Assembly: GCF_002968575.1 (NCBI RefSeq)
Contig: NZ_PVBM01000025.1
Location: forward strand, 1-64,000
DNA: 64,000 nucleotides
Reading direction: 5' to 3'
Source of the DNA: Neorhizobium huautlense
GTDB taxonomy: Bacteria > Pseudomonadota > Alphaproteobacteria > Rhizobiales > Rhizobiaceae
Position 1 is the first letter of the stretch. The number at the start of each line of letters is the position of its first letter. Position numbers and translations under genes: made by a program. Positions 54,113 through 63,273 of this stretch are shown in pieces. The notes under the pieces were generated by a model. That model was not told where the DNA came from, ran no database searches, and saw only the letters and a program-made list of their open reading frames with translations.

Positions 54113-56973
54113 GCGACTCCACAGATTTCCACTTCACCGACTACCAGCCGTACGACTTCGCAAACCGCCGGCATATCGGCCCCTCTCCGGCCGAAATGGC
54201 GGAGATGCTGAAAGTCGTTGGCTATCCGTCGCTCGACAAGCTGATCGACGCCACTGTCCCCGCCTCGATCCGCCAGACCGTCCCGCTTGCCTGGGGGCCG
54301 GCGCTGACGGAACGCGAAGCGCTCGACAAGCTGCGCGACACCGCCAACAAGAACAAGGCGCTCGTCTCGCTGATCGGCCAGGGCTATTACGGCACGATCA
54401 CGCCGCCCGTCGTCCAGCGCAATATTCTGGAAAATCCCGCCTGGTACACGGCCTACACGCCGTACCAGCCGGAAATCTCGCAGGGCCGCCTGGAAGCGCT
54501 CCTGAATTTCCAGACCATGATCTGCGACCTGACCGGCCTCGATGTCGCCAACGCCTCTCTGCTTGACGAGGCAACCGCCGCCGCCGAAGCCATGGCGCTC
54601 TGCCAGCGCCAGGCGAAGTCCAAGGCGACGGCCTTCTTCGTCGATAGCGCCTGCCATCCCCAGACCATCGCCCTGATCGAGACTCGCGCCGCCCCGCTTG
54701 GCTGGACCGTCGTCGTCGGCGACCCGATGACTGATCTCGATCCTGTCGACGTTTTTGGCGCCATCTTCCAGTATCCCGGCACCAACGGCCACTGCCACGA
54801 CTTCTCCGGCCTGATCGCGCGCCTCCACCAGACGGGCGCGGTCGCAGCGGTCGCGGCCGATCTTCTGGCGCTGACGCTCCTGAAATCCCCCGGCGAAATG
54901 GGCGCCGACATCGCCATCGGCTCGTCGCAGCGCTTCGGCGTGCCGGTCGGTTACGGCGGACCGCATGCGGCCTATATGGCGGTCAAGGACGCCCACAAGC
55001 GCGCCATGCCGGGCCGTCTCGTCGGCGTCTCGGTCGACAGCCGCGGCAACCGCGCCTATCGCCTGTCGCTCCAGACCCGCGAGCAGCATATCCGCCGAGA
55101 AAAGGCGACCTCGAACATCTGCACCGCTCAGGTGCTGCTGGCCGTCATGGCGTCCATGTACGGCGTCTTTCACGGCCCCGACGGTCTGAAGGCGATCGCC
55201 CAGCAGGTCCACAAGAAGGCTGTATTGATGGCCAAGGGCCTCGAAAGGCTCGGCTATACAATCGAGCCCGACACCTTCTTCGACACCATTACCGTCGAAG
55301 TCGGACATATGCAGGGTCTCATCCTGCGTGCCGCTGTGGCCGAAGGCATCAACCTGCGCAAGGTCGGTGAGACGAAGATCGGCATGTCGCTCGACGAGCG
55401 CACCCGCCCCGCGACGCTCGAAGCGGTCTGGCGCGCCTTCGGCGGCAATTTCGAGGTTTCCGATTTCGAACCGGAATACCGTCTGCCGAACGCGCTGCTG
55501 CGCAAATCGGCCTATATGGCCCATCCGATCTTCCACATGAACCGCGCCGAAAGCGAGATGACCCGCTATATCCGCCGGCTCTCGGACCGGGATCTGGCGC
55601 TCGACCGGGCGATGATCCCACTCGGCTCCTGCACCATGAAGCTCAACGCCACGGCGGAAATGCTGCCGATTACCTGGCCGGAATTTGCCGACATCCACCC
55701 CTTCGTACCCGCCGACCAGGCGCTCGGTTATAAGGAGATGATCGACGATCTATCCGCAAAGCTCTGCCAGATCACCGGCTACGACGCGTTCTCCATGCAG
55801 CCGAATTCCGGCGCGCAAGGCGAATACGCGGGTCTCCTGACCATCCGCAACTATCACATCGCCAATGGCGACACGCATCGCGATGTCTGCCTTATCCCGA
55901 CCTCCGCGCACGGCACCAATCCAGCTTCCGCACAGATGGTCGGCATGAAGGTCGTGCCGGTCAAGGCCAAGGAAAACGGTGATGTCGATATCGAAGATTT
56001 CCGAGCAAAAGCAGAGCAGTATGCGGAAAACCTCTCATGCTGCATGATCACCTATCCTTCGACCCACGGCGTCTTCGAGGAGACGGTGAAGGAGATTTGC
56101 GAGATTACCCACGCCCACGGCGGTCAAGTCTATCTCGACGGCGCCAACATGAACGCAATGGTCGGCCTGTCCCGCCCCGGTGACATCGGCTCCGACGTTT
56201 CCCACCTCAACCTCCACAAGACCTTCTGTATCCCGCATGGCGGCGGCGGCCCTGGCATGGGTCCGATCGGTGTCAAGGCGCATCTCGCAGCGCATCTGCC
56301 GGGTCATCCGGAAAGCGACGGTCGCGAGGGCGCAGTCTCGGCAGCCCCGTTCGGCTCGCCGTCGATCCTGCCGATCTCCTGGTCCTATTGCCTGATGATG
56401 GGTGGCGAAGGCCTGACCCAGGCGACGAAGGTGGCGATCCTCAACGCCAACTATATCGCCGCGCGTCTCAAGGGTGCCTATGACGTGCTCTACAAGTCGG
56501 AGGCAGGCCGCGTCGCCCACGAATGCATCATCGACACGCGCCCGCTCAACGCCTCTGCCGGCGTCAGCGTCGACGATGTCGCCAAACGCCTGATCGACTG
56601 CGGTTTCCATGCCCCGACCATGAGCTGGCCGGTCGCCGGCACGCTGATGATCGAGCCGACCGAGAGCGAGACCAAGGCCGAGCTCGACCGCTTCTGCGAC
56701 GCAATGCTGGCGATCCGCGAGGAAGCCCGTGCCATCGAGGACGGCCGCATGGATCGGACGAACAACCCGCTGAAAAACGCCCCGCATACGGTGGAAGACC
56801 TGGTTGGCGAATGGGACCGCCCCTACAGCCGCGAACAGGCCTGCTATCCGCCGGGCGCCTTCCGCGTGGACAAATACTGGTCGCCGGTCAACCGCGTCGA
56901 CAACGTCTATGGCGACCGCAACCTCGTCTGCACCTGCCCGCCGATGGAATCTTACGCCGAAGCCGCGGAATAA
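54109..56973 (+). CDS. gcvP: glycine dehydrogenase (decarboxylating), P protein
   Basis: A PLP enzyme that decarboxylates glycine and passes the aminomethyl group to GcvH. The full-length single-chain form of 954 residues contains both halves. The N-terminal half has GYYGTITPPVVQRNILENP; the C-terminal half has the PLP Lys in HLNLHKTFCIPHGGGGPGMG. It starts on the ATGA overlap with gcvH. A strong hairpin follows the stop. Confidence 0.97.
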   Translation: MSDSTDFHFTDYQPYDFANRRHIGPSPAEMAEMLKVVGYPSLDKLIDATVPASIRQTVPLAWGPALTEREALDKLRDTANKNKALVSLIGQGYYGTITPPVVQRNILENPAWYTAYTPYQPEISQGRLEALLNFQTMICDLTGLDVANASLLDEATAAAEAMALCQRQAKSKATAFFVDSACHPQTIALIETRAAPLGWTVVVGDPMTDLDPVDVFGAIFQYPGTNGHCHDFSGLIARLHQTGAVAAVAADLLALTLLKSPGEMGADIAIGSSQRFGVPVGYGGPHAAYMAVKDAHKRAMPGRLVGVSVDSRGNRAYRLSLQTREQHIRREKATSNICTAQVLLAVMASMYGVFHGPDGLKAIAQQVHKKAVLMAKGLERLGYTIEPDTFFDTITVEVGHMQGLILRAAVAEGINLRKVGETKIGMSLDERTRPATLEAVWRAFGGNFEVSDFEPEYRLPNALLRKSAYMAHPIFHMNRAESEMTRYIRRLSDRDLALDRAMIPLGSCTMKLNATAEMLPITWPEFADIHPFVPADQALGYKEMIDDLSAKLCQITGYDAFSMQPNSGAQGEYAGLLTIRNYHIANGDTHRDVCLIPTSAHGTNPASAQMVGMKVVPVKAKENGDVDIEDFRAKAEQYAENLSCCMITYPSTHGVFEETVKEICEITHAHGGQVYLDGANMNAMVGLSRPGDIGSDVSHLNLHKTFCIPHGGGGPGMGPIGVKAHLAAHLPGHPESDGREGAVSAAPFGSPSILPISWSYCLMMGGEGLTQATKVAILNANYIAARLKGAYDVLYKSEAGRVAHECIIDTRPLNASAGVSVDDVAKRLIDCGFHAPTMSWPVAGTLMIEPTESETKAELDRFCDAMLAIREEARAIEDGRMDRTNNPLKNAPHTVEDLVGEWDRPYSREQACYPPGAFRVDKYWSPVNRVDNVYGDRNLVCTCPPMESYAEAAE

Positions 56974-56983
56974 CCGCGATCAC

Positions 56984-57010
56984 GGGCGGCCTGTTTTCGT
57001 CAGGCCGCCC
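56984..57010. terminator. bidirectional terminator after gcvP
   Basis: GGGCGGCCTG pairs perfectly with CAGGCCGCCC around TTTTCGT. It sits ten bases after the gcvP stop and before the convergent methyltransferase stop. It has no T-tract, but the position and stem suggest a terminator. Confidence 0.65.
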
Positions 57011-57050
57011 AGGCTACCGCCGCAGTAAGACGGCGGCCCATTGAAACGAA

Positions 57051-57989
57051 TTAGCTCGAAGTTTCCGTCCGCTCCGGCAGCCGGCTATCGGACTTCCTTG
57101 CGATCCACGCAATAGCGCCGGCCATCTCGGCGATGGGGTGCAAAAGCGCCTGTTCGTCGGGCTTTCGCCCCCTGCGCAGCCAGGCCTGAGCCGCTTTGGG
57201 AGCCAGGTACCAGCCATAGATCAGCCAGGACAGGCCGCGTATCGCCCGCGTCGCCTTGTTGCCCATCTCGAGCATCGCCCGGAAGCCCGACCACTTCGTC
57301 TCGGGCCAGATCTGGATCGCCTTGAACCCCGCAAGGCTCAGCGTCATGAAAACCCCATAAGGTGTCATGTGATAATAGCTTGCGTCGTGCCAGGGTTCGA
57401 GAAACGAAGCCGAGCCAAGGCAGACGCCGCCGGGCTTCAGAACCCGGGCCGCCTCCTTCGCAGCAAGCTGGGGAAAGGCCAGATGCTCCCATACGGCGGA
57501 CGCATAAACCGCGTCGAAGCTCCCGTCGCGGAAGGGCAGCACATGAGCATCGCAGAGAATATCCGGGCCGCCATGGCTGCGCAGCCAGTCGTGCACGCGG
57601 TCGACAGCCACGTCGACGCCGATATAGTGGATGCCGCGCTCGCCCATCCATTTTCGCATCTGGCCGCCGCCGCAGCCGATTTCCAGCACCGTACTTCCCG
57701 CCGGCAGCTCGTTCAGGCACGCCTCATGCGCCCGGTCGAGGTGATAGATGCCGCCCTTGGGCTGGCCGTGCGCCGGGGGAAAGCGCAGGATCTCCACGTC
57801 AGGGATGGTTGCTGGATTGAACGCCTGTGCGGGCCATTCAAAACGGACGGTGCCGCCGCCGCGTGGCATCAGGTTCGGCCGCTCGTCCTCCCGTACGAAT
57901 TCCCGTCCGCATGCATCGCATCTTCTGGGTGCGGCAAGATCGGCGCGGCAATCGGGGCAGCTCAGCAGACCGTCGCATGCCGATATCAT
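57051..57989 (-). CDS. class I SAM-dependent methyltransferase with N-terminal zinc ribbon
   Basis: A 312-residue protein. An N-terminal four-Cys zinc ribbon (LLSCPDCRADL and RRCDACGREF, Trm112-like) precedes a Rossmann methyltransferase with motif I in VLEIGCGGGQMRKWM, an acidic motif II in IGVDVAVDRVH, and a motif IV region SFDAVYASAVWEHL. The order resembles methyltransferases that act on lipids, glycans or small molecules. The start is uncertain: 57989 has AAGGGCGC, while an upstream GTG at 58172 would add 61 residues with no clear domain. Confidence 0.8.
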   Translation of the reverse strand: MISACDGLLSCPDCRADLAAPRRCDACGREFVREDERPNLMPRGGGTVRFEWPAQAFNPATIPDVEILRFPPAHGQPKGGIYHLDRAHEACLNELPAGSTVLEIGCGGGQMRKWMGERGIHYIGVDVAVDRVHDWLRSHGGPDILCDAHVLPFRDGSFDAVYASAVWEHLAFPQLAAKEAARVLKPGGVCLGSASFLEPWHDASYYHMTPYGVFMTLSLAGFKAIQIWPETKWSGFRAMLEMGNKATRAIRGLSWLIYGWYLAPKAAQAWLRRGRKPDEQALLHPIAEMAGAIAWIARKSDSRLPERTETSS

Positions 57990-58585
57990 GCCCTGCGCCC
58001 TTCCGGACATCCCATTCGATTGCACCCGGAAGCCGTTCGTCGAACCTTCGCCGGGTTCTCGGTCTACCGGTTGGTCGAGCTGCTCCCGCGGCTGGACGAT
58101 ATTGGGCCCCCTTGCCTGGGCACGAAGGATCGGCCGAGCGTGATGAACAAAGGATTTGAGCGTGGGTAGCACAGTGTCTCTTCCAATGCAGCCCCGATAT
58201 CCGACCCAAGGCCGAGTGATCTACCGGTTGATCGAAAGGTATTGTCAGGCCTTCTACATCGTCAACGCCCCATATTGATTGCTGGTTCTTCCCCGGTTCC
58301 TCCGAAAGAACTACTGGCAACGGGCTTTCCCAGTGAGAGCGATGGCCAGTATAGCGGCTTTTCCTCCCTTTGGAGTTGGCATGGCTCGCCGGTATGGGCG
58401 GAACAGTAACGCTTTGCAGCAGTTACGTTAGATGTGGCAGGCGTCGTCCGCCAAGTCGTACGGCTGCCGGAATATTAGAAAGCCCTGCACAAGCTCGAAT
58501 TGCGACAGTCTCGCGAGAGAATCGTTGCCCTTTTGCCATATGGGGTGCCGCGGGACTGCTGAGGCAAGGCAGCCGCGGATACTTG
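57990..58585. other. long non-coding stretch upstream of the methyltransferase
   Basis: About 600 bases between the methyltransferase and a small hypothetical gene. The first 183 could be an in-frame extension of the methyltransferase if translation starts at the GTG at 58172. The rest has no reading frame that I can support and no clear repeat. I see no convincing promoter motifs. Confidence 0.4.
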
Positions 58586-58858
58586 ATGAGAATGCTTATG
58601 CTTCAGCGATACGCCAAGCAATCGGCAGTTCTTCTTGGTCCTGATGACCTTGATCTGCTGCAGAAATTTCTGGAAGCCTGGTGCGAGGAAAACGCCGTCG
58701 ACCTGACCGATGAATCGGCAGCCGATGTCGCTTCCGCTCTGATCGACTGGTATCAATTCGACCTGACGGAGCGAAACCTTCTGAAGTCGGAACCGGCGGA
58801 TCTGCCGTCAAAGCCCTCGAGGATCCAGCAGCTTCTGCGAAGACTGGACGACGTCTGA
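58586..58858 (+). CDS. small hypothetical protein
   Basis: A 90-residue acidic protein: MLMLQRYAKQSAVLLGPDDLDLLQKFLEAWCEENAVDLTDE and SAADVASALIDWYQFDL suggest a compact helical fold; a basic tail (PSKPSRIQQLLRRLDDV) follows. No named family. Start at 58586 or 58592. No neighbour on the same strand; the repeat-rich spacer follows. Confidence 0.5.
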   Translation: MRMLMLQRYAKQSAVLLGPDDLDLLQKFLEAWCEENAVDLTDESAADVASALIDWYQFDLTERNLLKSEPADLPSKPSRIQQLLRRLDDV

Positions 58859-58915
58859 GCGCGGAACCGCGCTGTGGGGACTGACATCATCGCCCTCGAG
58901 AGCGGGGATATTAGT

Positions 58916-58992
58916 GCCGGCGCTGGTAGTAGAGATACGACGTGAACCTTCACCATCCGGGTCAGCGGAAAATGGTCTCCCTCCGGCGACAC
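58916..58992. repeat. 77-base direct repeat, copy A
   Basis: Begins GCCGGCGCTGGTAGTAGAG and ends GGTCTCCCTCCGGCGACAC. It matches copy B over 77 positions without gaps, with 68 identical (9 differences by hand count). The 3' part, from GCGGAAAATGG onward, is identical in both. Confidence 0.85.
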
Positions 58993-59130
58993 GCTCTCCT
59001 TTGTCATCCTCGGGCTTGACCCGGCGATGACCTCGAGGATCCAAAAACAAGCATTTTTGGTCGTGAAGTCGATTTATTCCGAATCGCGCGAAGGCCTAAT
59101 CATCTGATTTCATTCGTTTGTGCCTTGGGT

Positions 59131-59160
59131 TATCCTCGGGTTAAACCCGAGAACGAGGAT
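59131..59160. repeat. palindromic TCCTCGGG element, copy 2
   Basis: ATCCTCGGGTTAAACCCGAG followed by AACGAGGAT. It is a variant of the same palindrome seen at 59520-59541. A more decayed form with TCATCCTCGGGCTTGACCC lies at 59004-59041. This kind of element is common between genes in rhizobia. Confidence 0.7.
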
Positions 59161-59264
59161 GACGAACAAAAAAGTCGTCCCCCTTCATCCCCACCCCTTC
59201 GCCTCGTGCCTACAATTTCCCCGTCCCGCATCGGATACACCAGGAGGCGTCCTGGCGAGGCGGG

Positions 59265-59341
59265 GCCGGCGCTGGTGGTGGAGGGACGACGTAAACCTCC
59301 ATCATCGGGGTCCGCGGAAAATGGTCTCCCTCCGGCGACAC
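59265..59341. repeat. 77-base direct repeat, copy B
   Basis: Begins GCCGGCGCTGGTGGTGGAG and ends GGTCTCCCTCCGGCGACAC. Its spacing from copy A is 349 bases, start to start. Differences cluster in the first two thirds. Confidence 0.85.
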
Positions 59342-59519
59342 GGGGGAAGCGGGATGGTTTCGGACCGGCCACCTGCTTCTGATGCCCGAAAGAGCGCGCC
59401 GGGCGTGCCTGTGCGGCACACATGGTGGCCCAAAGGATGGTTTCGCCGGGCTTGTGTTCAAGTCCGTCCGCTTACAGCGGAAAGTCCGGCGGCGGCGCCT
59501 GTTCACCCTTGCCGGTTGG

Positions 59520-59541
59520 TCCTCGGGTTAAACCCGAGGAT
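59520..59541. repeat. palindromic TCCTCGGG element, copy 3
   Basis: TCCTCGGGTT, a single A, then AACCCGAGGA: two perfect 10-base arms. It is the cleanest copy in the cluster. The arms are typical of dispersed repetitive palindromes. Confidence 0.75.
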
Positions 59542-59623
59542 CCGGACGGGTATCAGGAACCAGACGAACACCATCCGGAAAGGCCACGGCAGAGGGACCG
59601 GAGTCGCGGATAAAAACCGCCGA

Positions 59624-59683
59624 ACGGGGCGCTGAGAGGTGTCACCTATAAACTAACTTACGAGGCAGCTCCCAGCGCCCCGT
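59624..59683. repeat. long-armed inverted repeat downstream of dusA
   Basis: ACGGGGCGCTG and CAGCGCCCCGT form perfect 11-base arms with 38 bases between them. The right arm is followed by an A-run, which on the minus strand gives a T-tract before the left-hand stem. On the minus strand it lies just beyond the dusA stop and could act as its terminator or be a small mobile repeat. Confidence 0.6.
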
Positions 59684-59729
59684 CCGACAAAAAAAACCGA
59701 GAACACCAAGGAGGGAGTCCGTCTTGTCC

Positions 59730-60806
59730 TTACCCGGCCAGCATCTTCTCCTCGGGCTGAACGCGCGAACCAGCCGCAATGTCCACCGCCGCAAAGGCCG
59801 CAGTGATGACCTCGACGCCTGCCCCGGGTCGAGTTGCTTCTGCCGACAGGATCTGGCGAAAACGGCGGGCACCCGCAAATCCCTGGAACAACCCGACCAT
59901 GTGCCGCGTGACATGGTGCAGCCGCCCTCCGGCAGTGATCACGCCTTCCGCATAGGCCATCATACTGTCGCGCAAGGCCAGCCAATCCGGGTCGGCCGCA
60001 TCAGTTCCTGCCACCAAAGCATCCACCCCGGCAAGCAGCCCCGCATTCTGGTAGGCGGCGCGGCCGAGCATCACACCATCCATCACCTCAAGGTGACCTG
60101 CGGCCTGATCGAGATCGGCGATGCCGCCGTTGATGCCGATGAAGACGCCGGGATTTTCCTGCTTCATCCGATGGACGAGACCGTAGTCGAGCGGCGGAAT
60201 TTCCCGGTTTTCCTTGGGGCTCAGCCCCTGCAGCCAGGCTTTTCGGGCATGGATCCAGATCGCGTCGGCCCCGGCGCCGATCATCCGCGCGAGGAAATCC
60301 GGCAGCACGTCCGCCGGCTCCTGGTCGTCGATGCCGATCCGGCATTTCACCGTTACCGGCACCTTCGAGACTCGCTTCATCGCCGAAACGAGGTCCGCTA
60401 CATGCCCCGGGTCGCGCATCAGGCAGGCGCCGAAGGTGCCCGATTGCACCCGGTCCGACGGACAGCCGACATTGAGGTTGATTTCGTCATAACCGTAGTC
60501 CGCCGCAATCCGGATGGCTTCGGACAATTTGGCCGCGTCCGATCCGCCAAGCTGCAGCGCGACCGGATGTTCCTCCGGCGAATAGGAAAGCAGCCTTTGG
60601 CGCGGACCGTGGATGATCGCGTCCGCCACCACCATTTCGGTATAAAGCAGCGCCTGCCTAGACAATTGCCGGTGCAGGAAACGGCAATGCCGGTCCGTCC
60701 AGTCGATCATAGGGGCAACGGCGAAGACGGGAGCCTTGAAATAGTTGTCTTTTGTTTTTCTTTCAGGCCCTTGCAACGCTTTCTTCTCCGTCTTGTTCAA
60801 GCTCAT
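59730..60806 (-). CDS. dusA: tRNA-dihydrouridine synthase A
   Basis: Reduces uridines 20/20a of tRNA to dihydrouridine using FMN and NADPH. The 358-residue product begins with the conserved FAVAPMIDWTDRHCRFLHRQLS, and has the catalytic Cys in LNVGCPSDRVQSGTFGACLM, the FMN loop VMLGRAAYQNAG and HMVGLFQGFAGARRFRQIL. The 5' end is intact (start at 60806). Genes of the dusA family are known targets for integrative elements, and a decayed integrase lies next to it. Confidence 0.96.
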   Translation of the reverse strand: MSLNKTEKKALQGPERKTKDNYFKAPVFAVAPMIDWTDRHCRFLHRQLSRQALLYTEMVVADAIIHGPRQRLLSYSPEEHPVALQLGGSDAAKLSEAIRIAADYGYDEINLNVGCPSDRVQSGTFGACLMRDPGHVADLVSAMKRVSKVPVTVKCRIGIDDQEPADVLPDFLARMIGAGADAIWIHARKAWLQGLSPKENREIPPLDYGLVHRMKQENPGVFIGINGGIADLDQAAGHLEVMDGVMLGRAAYQNAGLLAGVDALVAGTDAADPDWLALRDSMMAYAEGVITAGGRLHHVTRHMVGLFQGFAGARRFRQILSAEATRPGAGVEVITAAFAAVDIAAGSRVQPEEKMLAG

Positions 60807-60879
60807 CTTGCGCTAAACCCGCCGGCTTCGGAGCGGATTTGGCCCAATGGACCCACTAGAACCAAATGAGGATGCGCTC

Positions 60880-61050
60880 ATGGACCCATCACCGCGCGCA
60901 AGCCAAGGACGGCAGCGCCGGCTACAGCGGGTCATGCGCGACGGCGTCACTTATCATGAGACGACGACTTTTGATAGGCAGCCGGCAACCACCGCATGGA
61001 TGAGGAAGCGCGGTCGCCAACTTGCCAAATCTGGCGCGACAGAGCCAGGC
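60880..61050 (+). pseudogene. decayed N-terminal fragment of a dusA-type integrase
   Basis: Near the dusA 5' end, plus-strand frames carry pieces that read like the start of phage-type tyrosine recombinases: ITARK-like, AKDGSAGY in one frame and then, after a shift near 60930, VMRDGVTYHETTTFDRQ and ATTAWMRKRGRQLAKSG in another. The catalytic domain is absent. The first codons at 60880 read ATGGACCC where ATGGGCACC-like is expected. The relation to dusA-associated integrases is inferred from position and from this motif order. Confidence 0.6.
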
Positions 61051-61101
61051 CAGAAGTTGCAGGTCCGCCCATCAGGCGCCAGCTTGTTGAAAATCAGCGG
61101 A

Positions 61102-62010
61102 TCACGATGTGGCCGCACCGCGATCGCGTCGACGCATATGATCGACAAGCGCCCGCAGCTTCGGCGCCAGGTTGCGGCGGCTCGGATAATAGAGATAGAA
61201 GCCGGCAAAGCGCGGGCAGTATTGCTCAAGCAGCGGAACCAGTTCGCCCCGCTCCATCCACGGGCGGAAGCTTTCCTCCATGCCGAAGGTGATGCCCGCG
61301 CCGGCCACTGCGAGCTTGATCATCAACGCCATGTCGTTGGTGGTGATCTCGGGCATCACCGCGACGCTGAACTCCTTGCCGTTTTCCGCGAATTCCCAGC
61401 GATAGGGCGCCGCTTTCGGCGCCGGCCGCCAACCGATGCAGCGATGCGCGACAAGCTCGCTCGGATGCGACGGCGCACCGAAACGCTGAAGATATGCCGG
61501 CGCGCAGACGGCGAGCTGCCGCTCGTCACCGGCAATCGGCACGGCGATCATGTCCTGTTCGATGACCTCGCCGAGCCTTACGCCGGCATCATACCCTTCG
61601 GCAACGATATCGAATTCCTCGTCAGTCACCGTGATGTCGAGCTGAACTTCCGGATAGGCCGCGGCAAAGCTCGCCAGGAGCGGCCCCGAAAGAAAGTCCT
61701 CCGCAATCGAGGAGACGGCAAGCCTTAGCTGCCCGCGGGGACGGGCGCGCAAATCACCCACAGCGTCCATCGCCACACGCAGTTCCGCAATCGCCGGGGC
61801 CACGTCGCCGAGCAGCCGTTCGCCCGCCTCGGTCAGGCTGACGCTCCGAGTAGTGCGCTGTACCAGTGCTATACCCAGCGTCTCTTCCAGCCGTCTGATC
61901 GTCTGGCTGACGGCTGAGCGGGTCACATCCAGCCGGTCCGCCGCGGCGCGAAAACTCTTCTCCTCGGCCACCAGCGCGAAAACGGCCAGCGCATTGAGAT
62001 CTATAGACAT
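61102..62010 (-). CDS. LysR family transcriptional regulator
   Basis: A 302-residue regulator. The N-terminal helix-turn-helix (LNALAVFALVAEEKSFRAAADRLDVTRSAVSQTIRRLEETLG) is intact. The C-terminal effector-binding domain follows (RPRGQLRLAVSSIAEDFLSGPLLASFAAAYPEVQLDI). It is divergently oriented from an SDR gene, a usual arrangement, and probably controls it. Start at 62010. It ends just before the integrase fragment. Confidence 0.94.
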   Translation of the reverse strand: MSIDLNALAVFALVAEEKSFRAAADRLDVTRSAVSQTIRRLEETLGIALVQRTTRSVSLTEAGERLLGDVAPAIAELRVAMDAVGDLRARPRGQLRLAVSSIAEDFLSGPLLASFAAAYPEVQLDITVTDEEFDIVAEGYDAGVRLGEVIEQDMIAVPIAGDERQLAVCAPAYLQRFGAPSHPSELVAHRCIGWRPAPKAAPYRWEFAENGKEFSVAVMPEITTNDMALMIKLAVAGAGITFGMEESFRPWMERGELVPLLEQYCPRFAGFYLYYPSRRNLAPKLRALVDHMRRRDRGAATS

Positions 62011-62130
62011 TGGTTAGATTTTCTTTCCATGTTGAAAAGGAATAGGCAGCTTATGGAAACAATGGAGCAGATCTATCTTGCTGGCAACCGCTACAGGGCG
62101 GTCGACCTGATCAGTAGAAGGAAACGAGAT

Positions 62131-62856
62131 ATGGCCCTCCACAAAGTCGTCCTCATAACCGGCGCCTCCAGCGGTATCGGTGCGGGCATTGCCCGGGAGC
62201 TTGGCTCCGCCGGAGCCACGCTCATGCTCGGCGCACGCCGCACCGATCGCCTGGAAGCGCTGGCGGAAGAAATCCGGGCGGGCGGCGCCGATGTGATGAC
62301 CCGCCGTCTTGACGTCACCGACCGCTCCGATGTCGCGGCCTTCGCCGAGGCAGCGCGCAATGCCTTCGGCCGGGTCGACGTTATCGTCAACAATGCCGGC
62401 ATCATGCCGCTGTCGCCTATGGCCTCCATGAAGGTCGACGAGTGGGACCGGATGGTGGATGTCAACATAAAGGGCGTGCTCCATGGCATCGCCGCGGTGC
62501 TGCCGGACATGGTTGCGCGAGGCTCGGGCCACATCATCAACATAGCCTCGATCGGAGCGCTGACCGTGTCCCCCACGGCTGCGGTCTACTGTGCCACTAA
62601 ATTCGCCGTCAGGGCCATCTCCGACGGCCTGAGACAGGAGCATGACGATATCCGCGTCACTTGCATCCATCCGGGCGTCGTCGAGAGCGAGCTTGCCGGC
62701 ACCATCACCGATCCGTCCGCCGCGGAACTGATGAGAACCTATCGCGCCGTCGCGCTGCAGCCGGACGCGATCGGCCGCGCTGTGCGCTTCGCCATCGAGC
62801 AACCAGCCGACGTCGATGTGAACGAGATCGTCGTCCGGCCGACGAAGACAAAATGA
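62131..62856 (+). CDS. short-chain dehydrogenase/reductase (SDR)
   Basis: A 241-residue NAD(P)-dependent oxidoreductase. The nucleotide loop is ITGASSGIGAGIARELG, the NNAG motif lies in VDVIVNNAGIMPL, and the active site is YCATK (Tyr-x-x-x-Lys) with the Ser in NIASIGAL. Classical SDR length. The ATG at 62131 follows GAAGGAAACGAG. Divergent from the LysR gene and followed by the Atu4866-family gene. Confidence 0.95.
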   Translation: MALHKVVLITGASSGIGAGIARELGSAGATLMLGARRTDRLEALAEEIRAGGADVMTRRLDVTDRSDVAAFAEAARNAFGRVDVIVNNAGIMPLSPMASMKVDEWDRMVDVNIKGVLHGIAAVLPDMVARGSGHIINIASIGALTVSPTAAVYCATKFAVRAISDGLRQEHDDIRVTCIHPGVVESELAGTITDPSAAELMRTYRAVALQPDAIGRAVRFAIEQPADVDVNEIVVRPTKTK

Positions 62857-62866
62857 GGAGGTCGCA

Positions 62867-63211
62867 ATGAAGCAGTTATCGATGCTTGCCGCCACAGTGG
62901 CCCTGACCGCCCTTGTTCCGCTGGAGAAAGGTTCCGCCCAAATGCAAACTGAAAAGAGAGCCCCTCAACCGGCGCAAAACCACCCTTATGTGGGAATGTG
63001 GGTAACGGCCGACGGCCGGGTCCGTCATCACCTGCTTGCGAACGGACGCTATGACGAGGCCCGCGGAAACCGCGAGAGTGCCTATCAGGGCCGGTACGAG
63101 GTCAGAGGCAACCACATCGACTACTGGGACGATACCGGCTTCACCGCCGATGGAGAATTCATCGACGGGGTGCTGCATCACGGCGGCATGATCCTATACC
63201 GCCGGGACTAA
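62867..63211 (+). CDS. Atu4866 family protein, exported
   Basis: A 114-residue protein with a signal peptide (QLSMLAATVALTALVPLEK), followed by the Atu4866-family fold: HPYVGMWVTADGRVRHHLLANGRYDEARG, YQGRYEVRGNHIDYWDDTGFTADGEF and a closing HHGGMILYRR. Its function is unknown. It follows the SDR by 10 bases, suggesting a shared operon under the neighbouring LysR. Confidence 0.88.
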   Translation: MKQLSMLAATVALTALVPLEKGSAQMQTEKRAPQPAQNHPYVGMWVTADGRVRHHLLANGRYDEARGNRESAYQGRYEVRGNHIDYWDDTGFTADGEFIDGVLHHGGMILYRRD

Positions 63212-63273
63212 GTGCCCGACAGGGAGCCCCCCACAGAAGCGGCAGATGGCAGGACGGCCGCTCGGCCGTCCGC

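Larger units (their letters stand above)
58859..59729. repeat. intergenic repeat cluster, about 870 bases without a gene
   Basis: This long spacer holds several repeats typical of rhizobial intergenic mosaics. They are two 77-base direct copies, copies of a TCCTCGGG/CCCGAGGA palindrome, and a long-armed inverted repeat near its right end. The reading frames within it are low-complexity products of the repeats, so I call none. It may be a landing place for rearrangements. Confidence 0.75.

Noticed and set aside
54091..55698. 535-residue minus-strand frame inside gcvP
   Set aside because: Shadow of gcvP; the real protein has all P-protein motifs in the plus frame.
57838..58320. 160-residue minus-strand frame upstream of the methyltransferase
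   Set aside because: It overlaps the methyltransferase 5' region in another frame, has no motif and is Arg/Pro-rich at its end.
59120..59635. Open frames in the repeat-rich spacer
   Set aside because: They are translations of repeated DNA with Arg/Pro-rich low-complexity products; they change between the repeat copies and have no ribosome sites.
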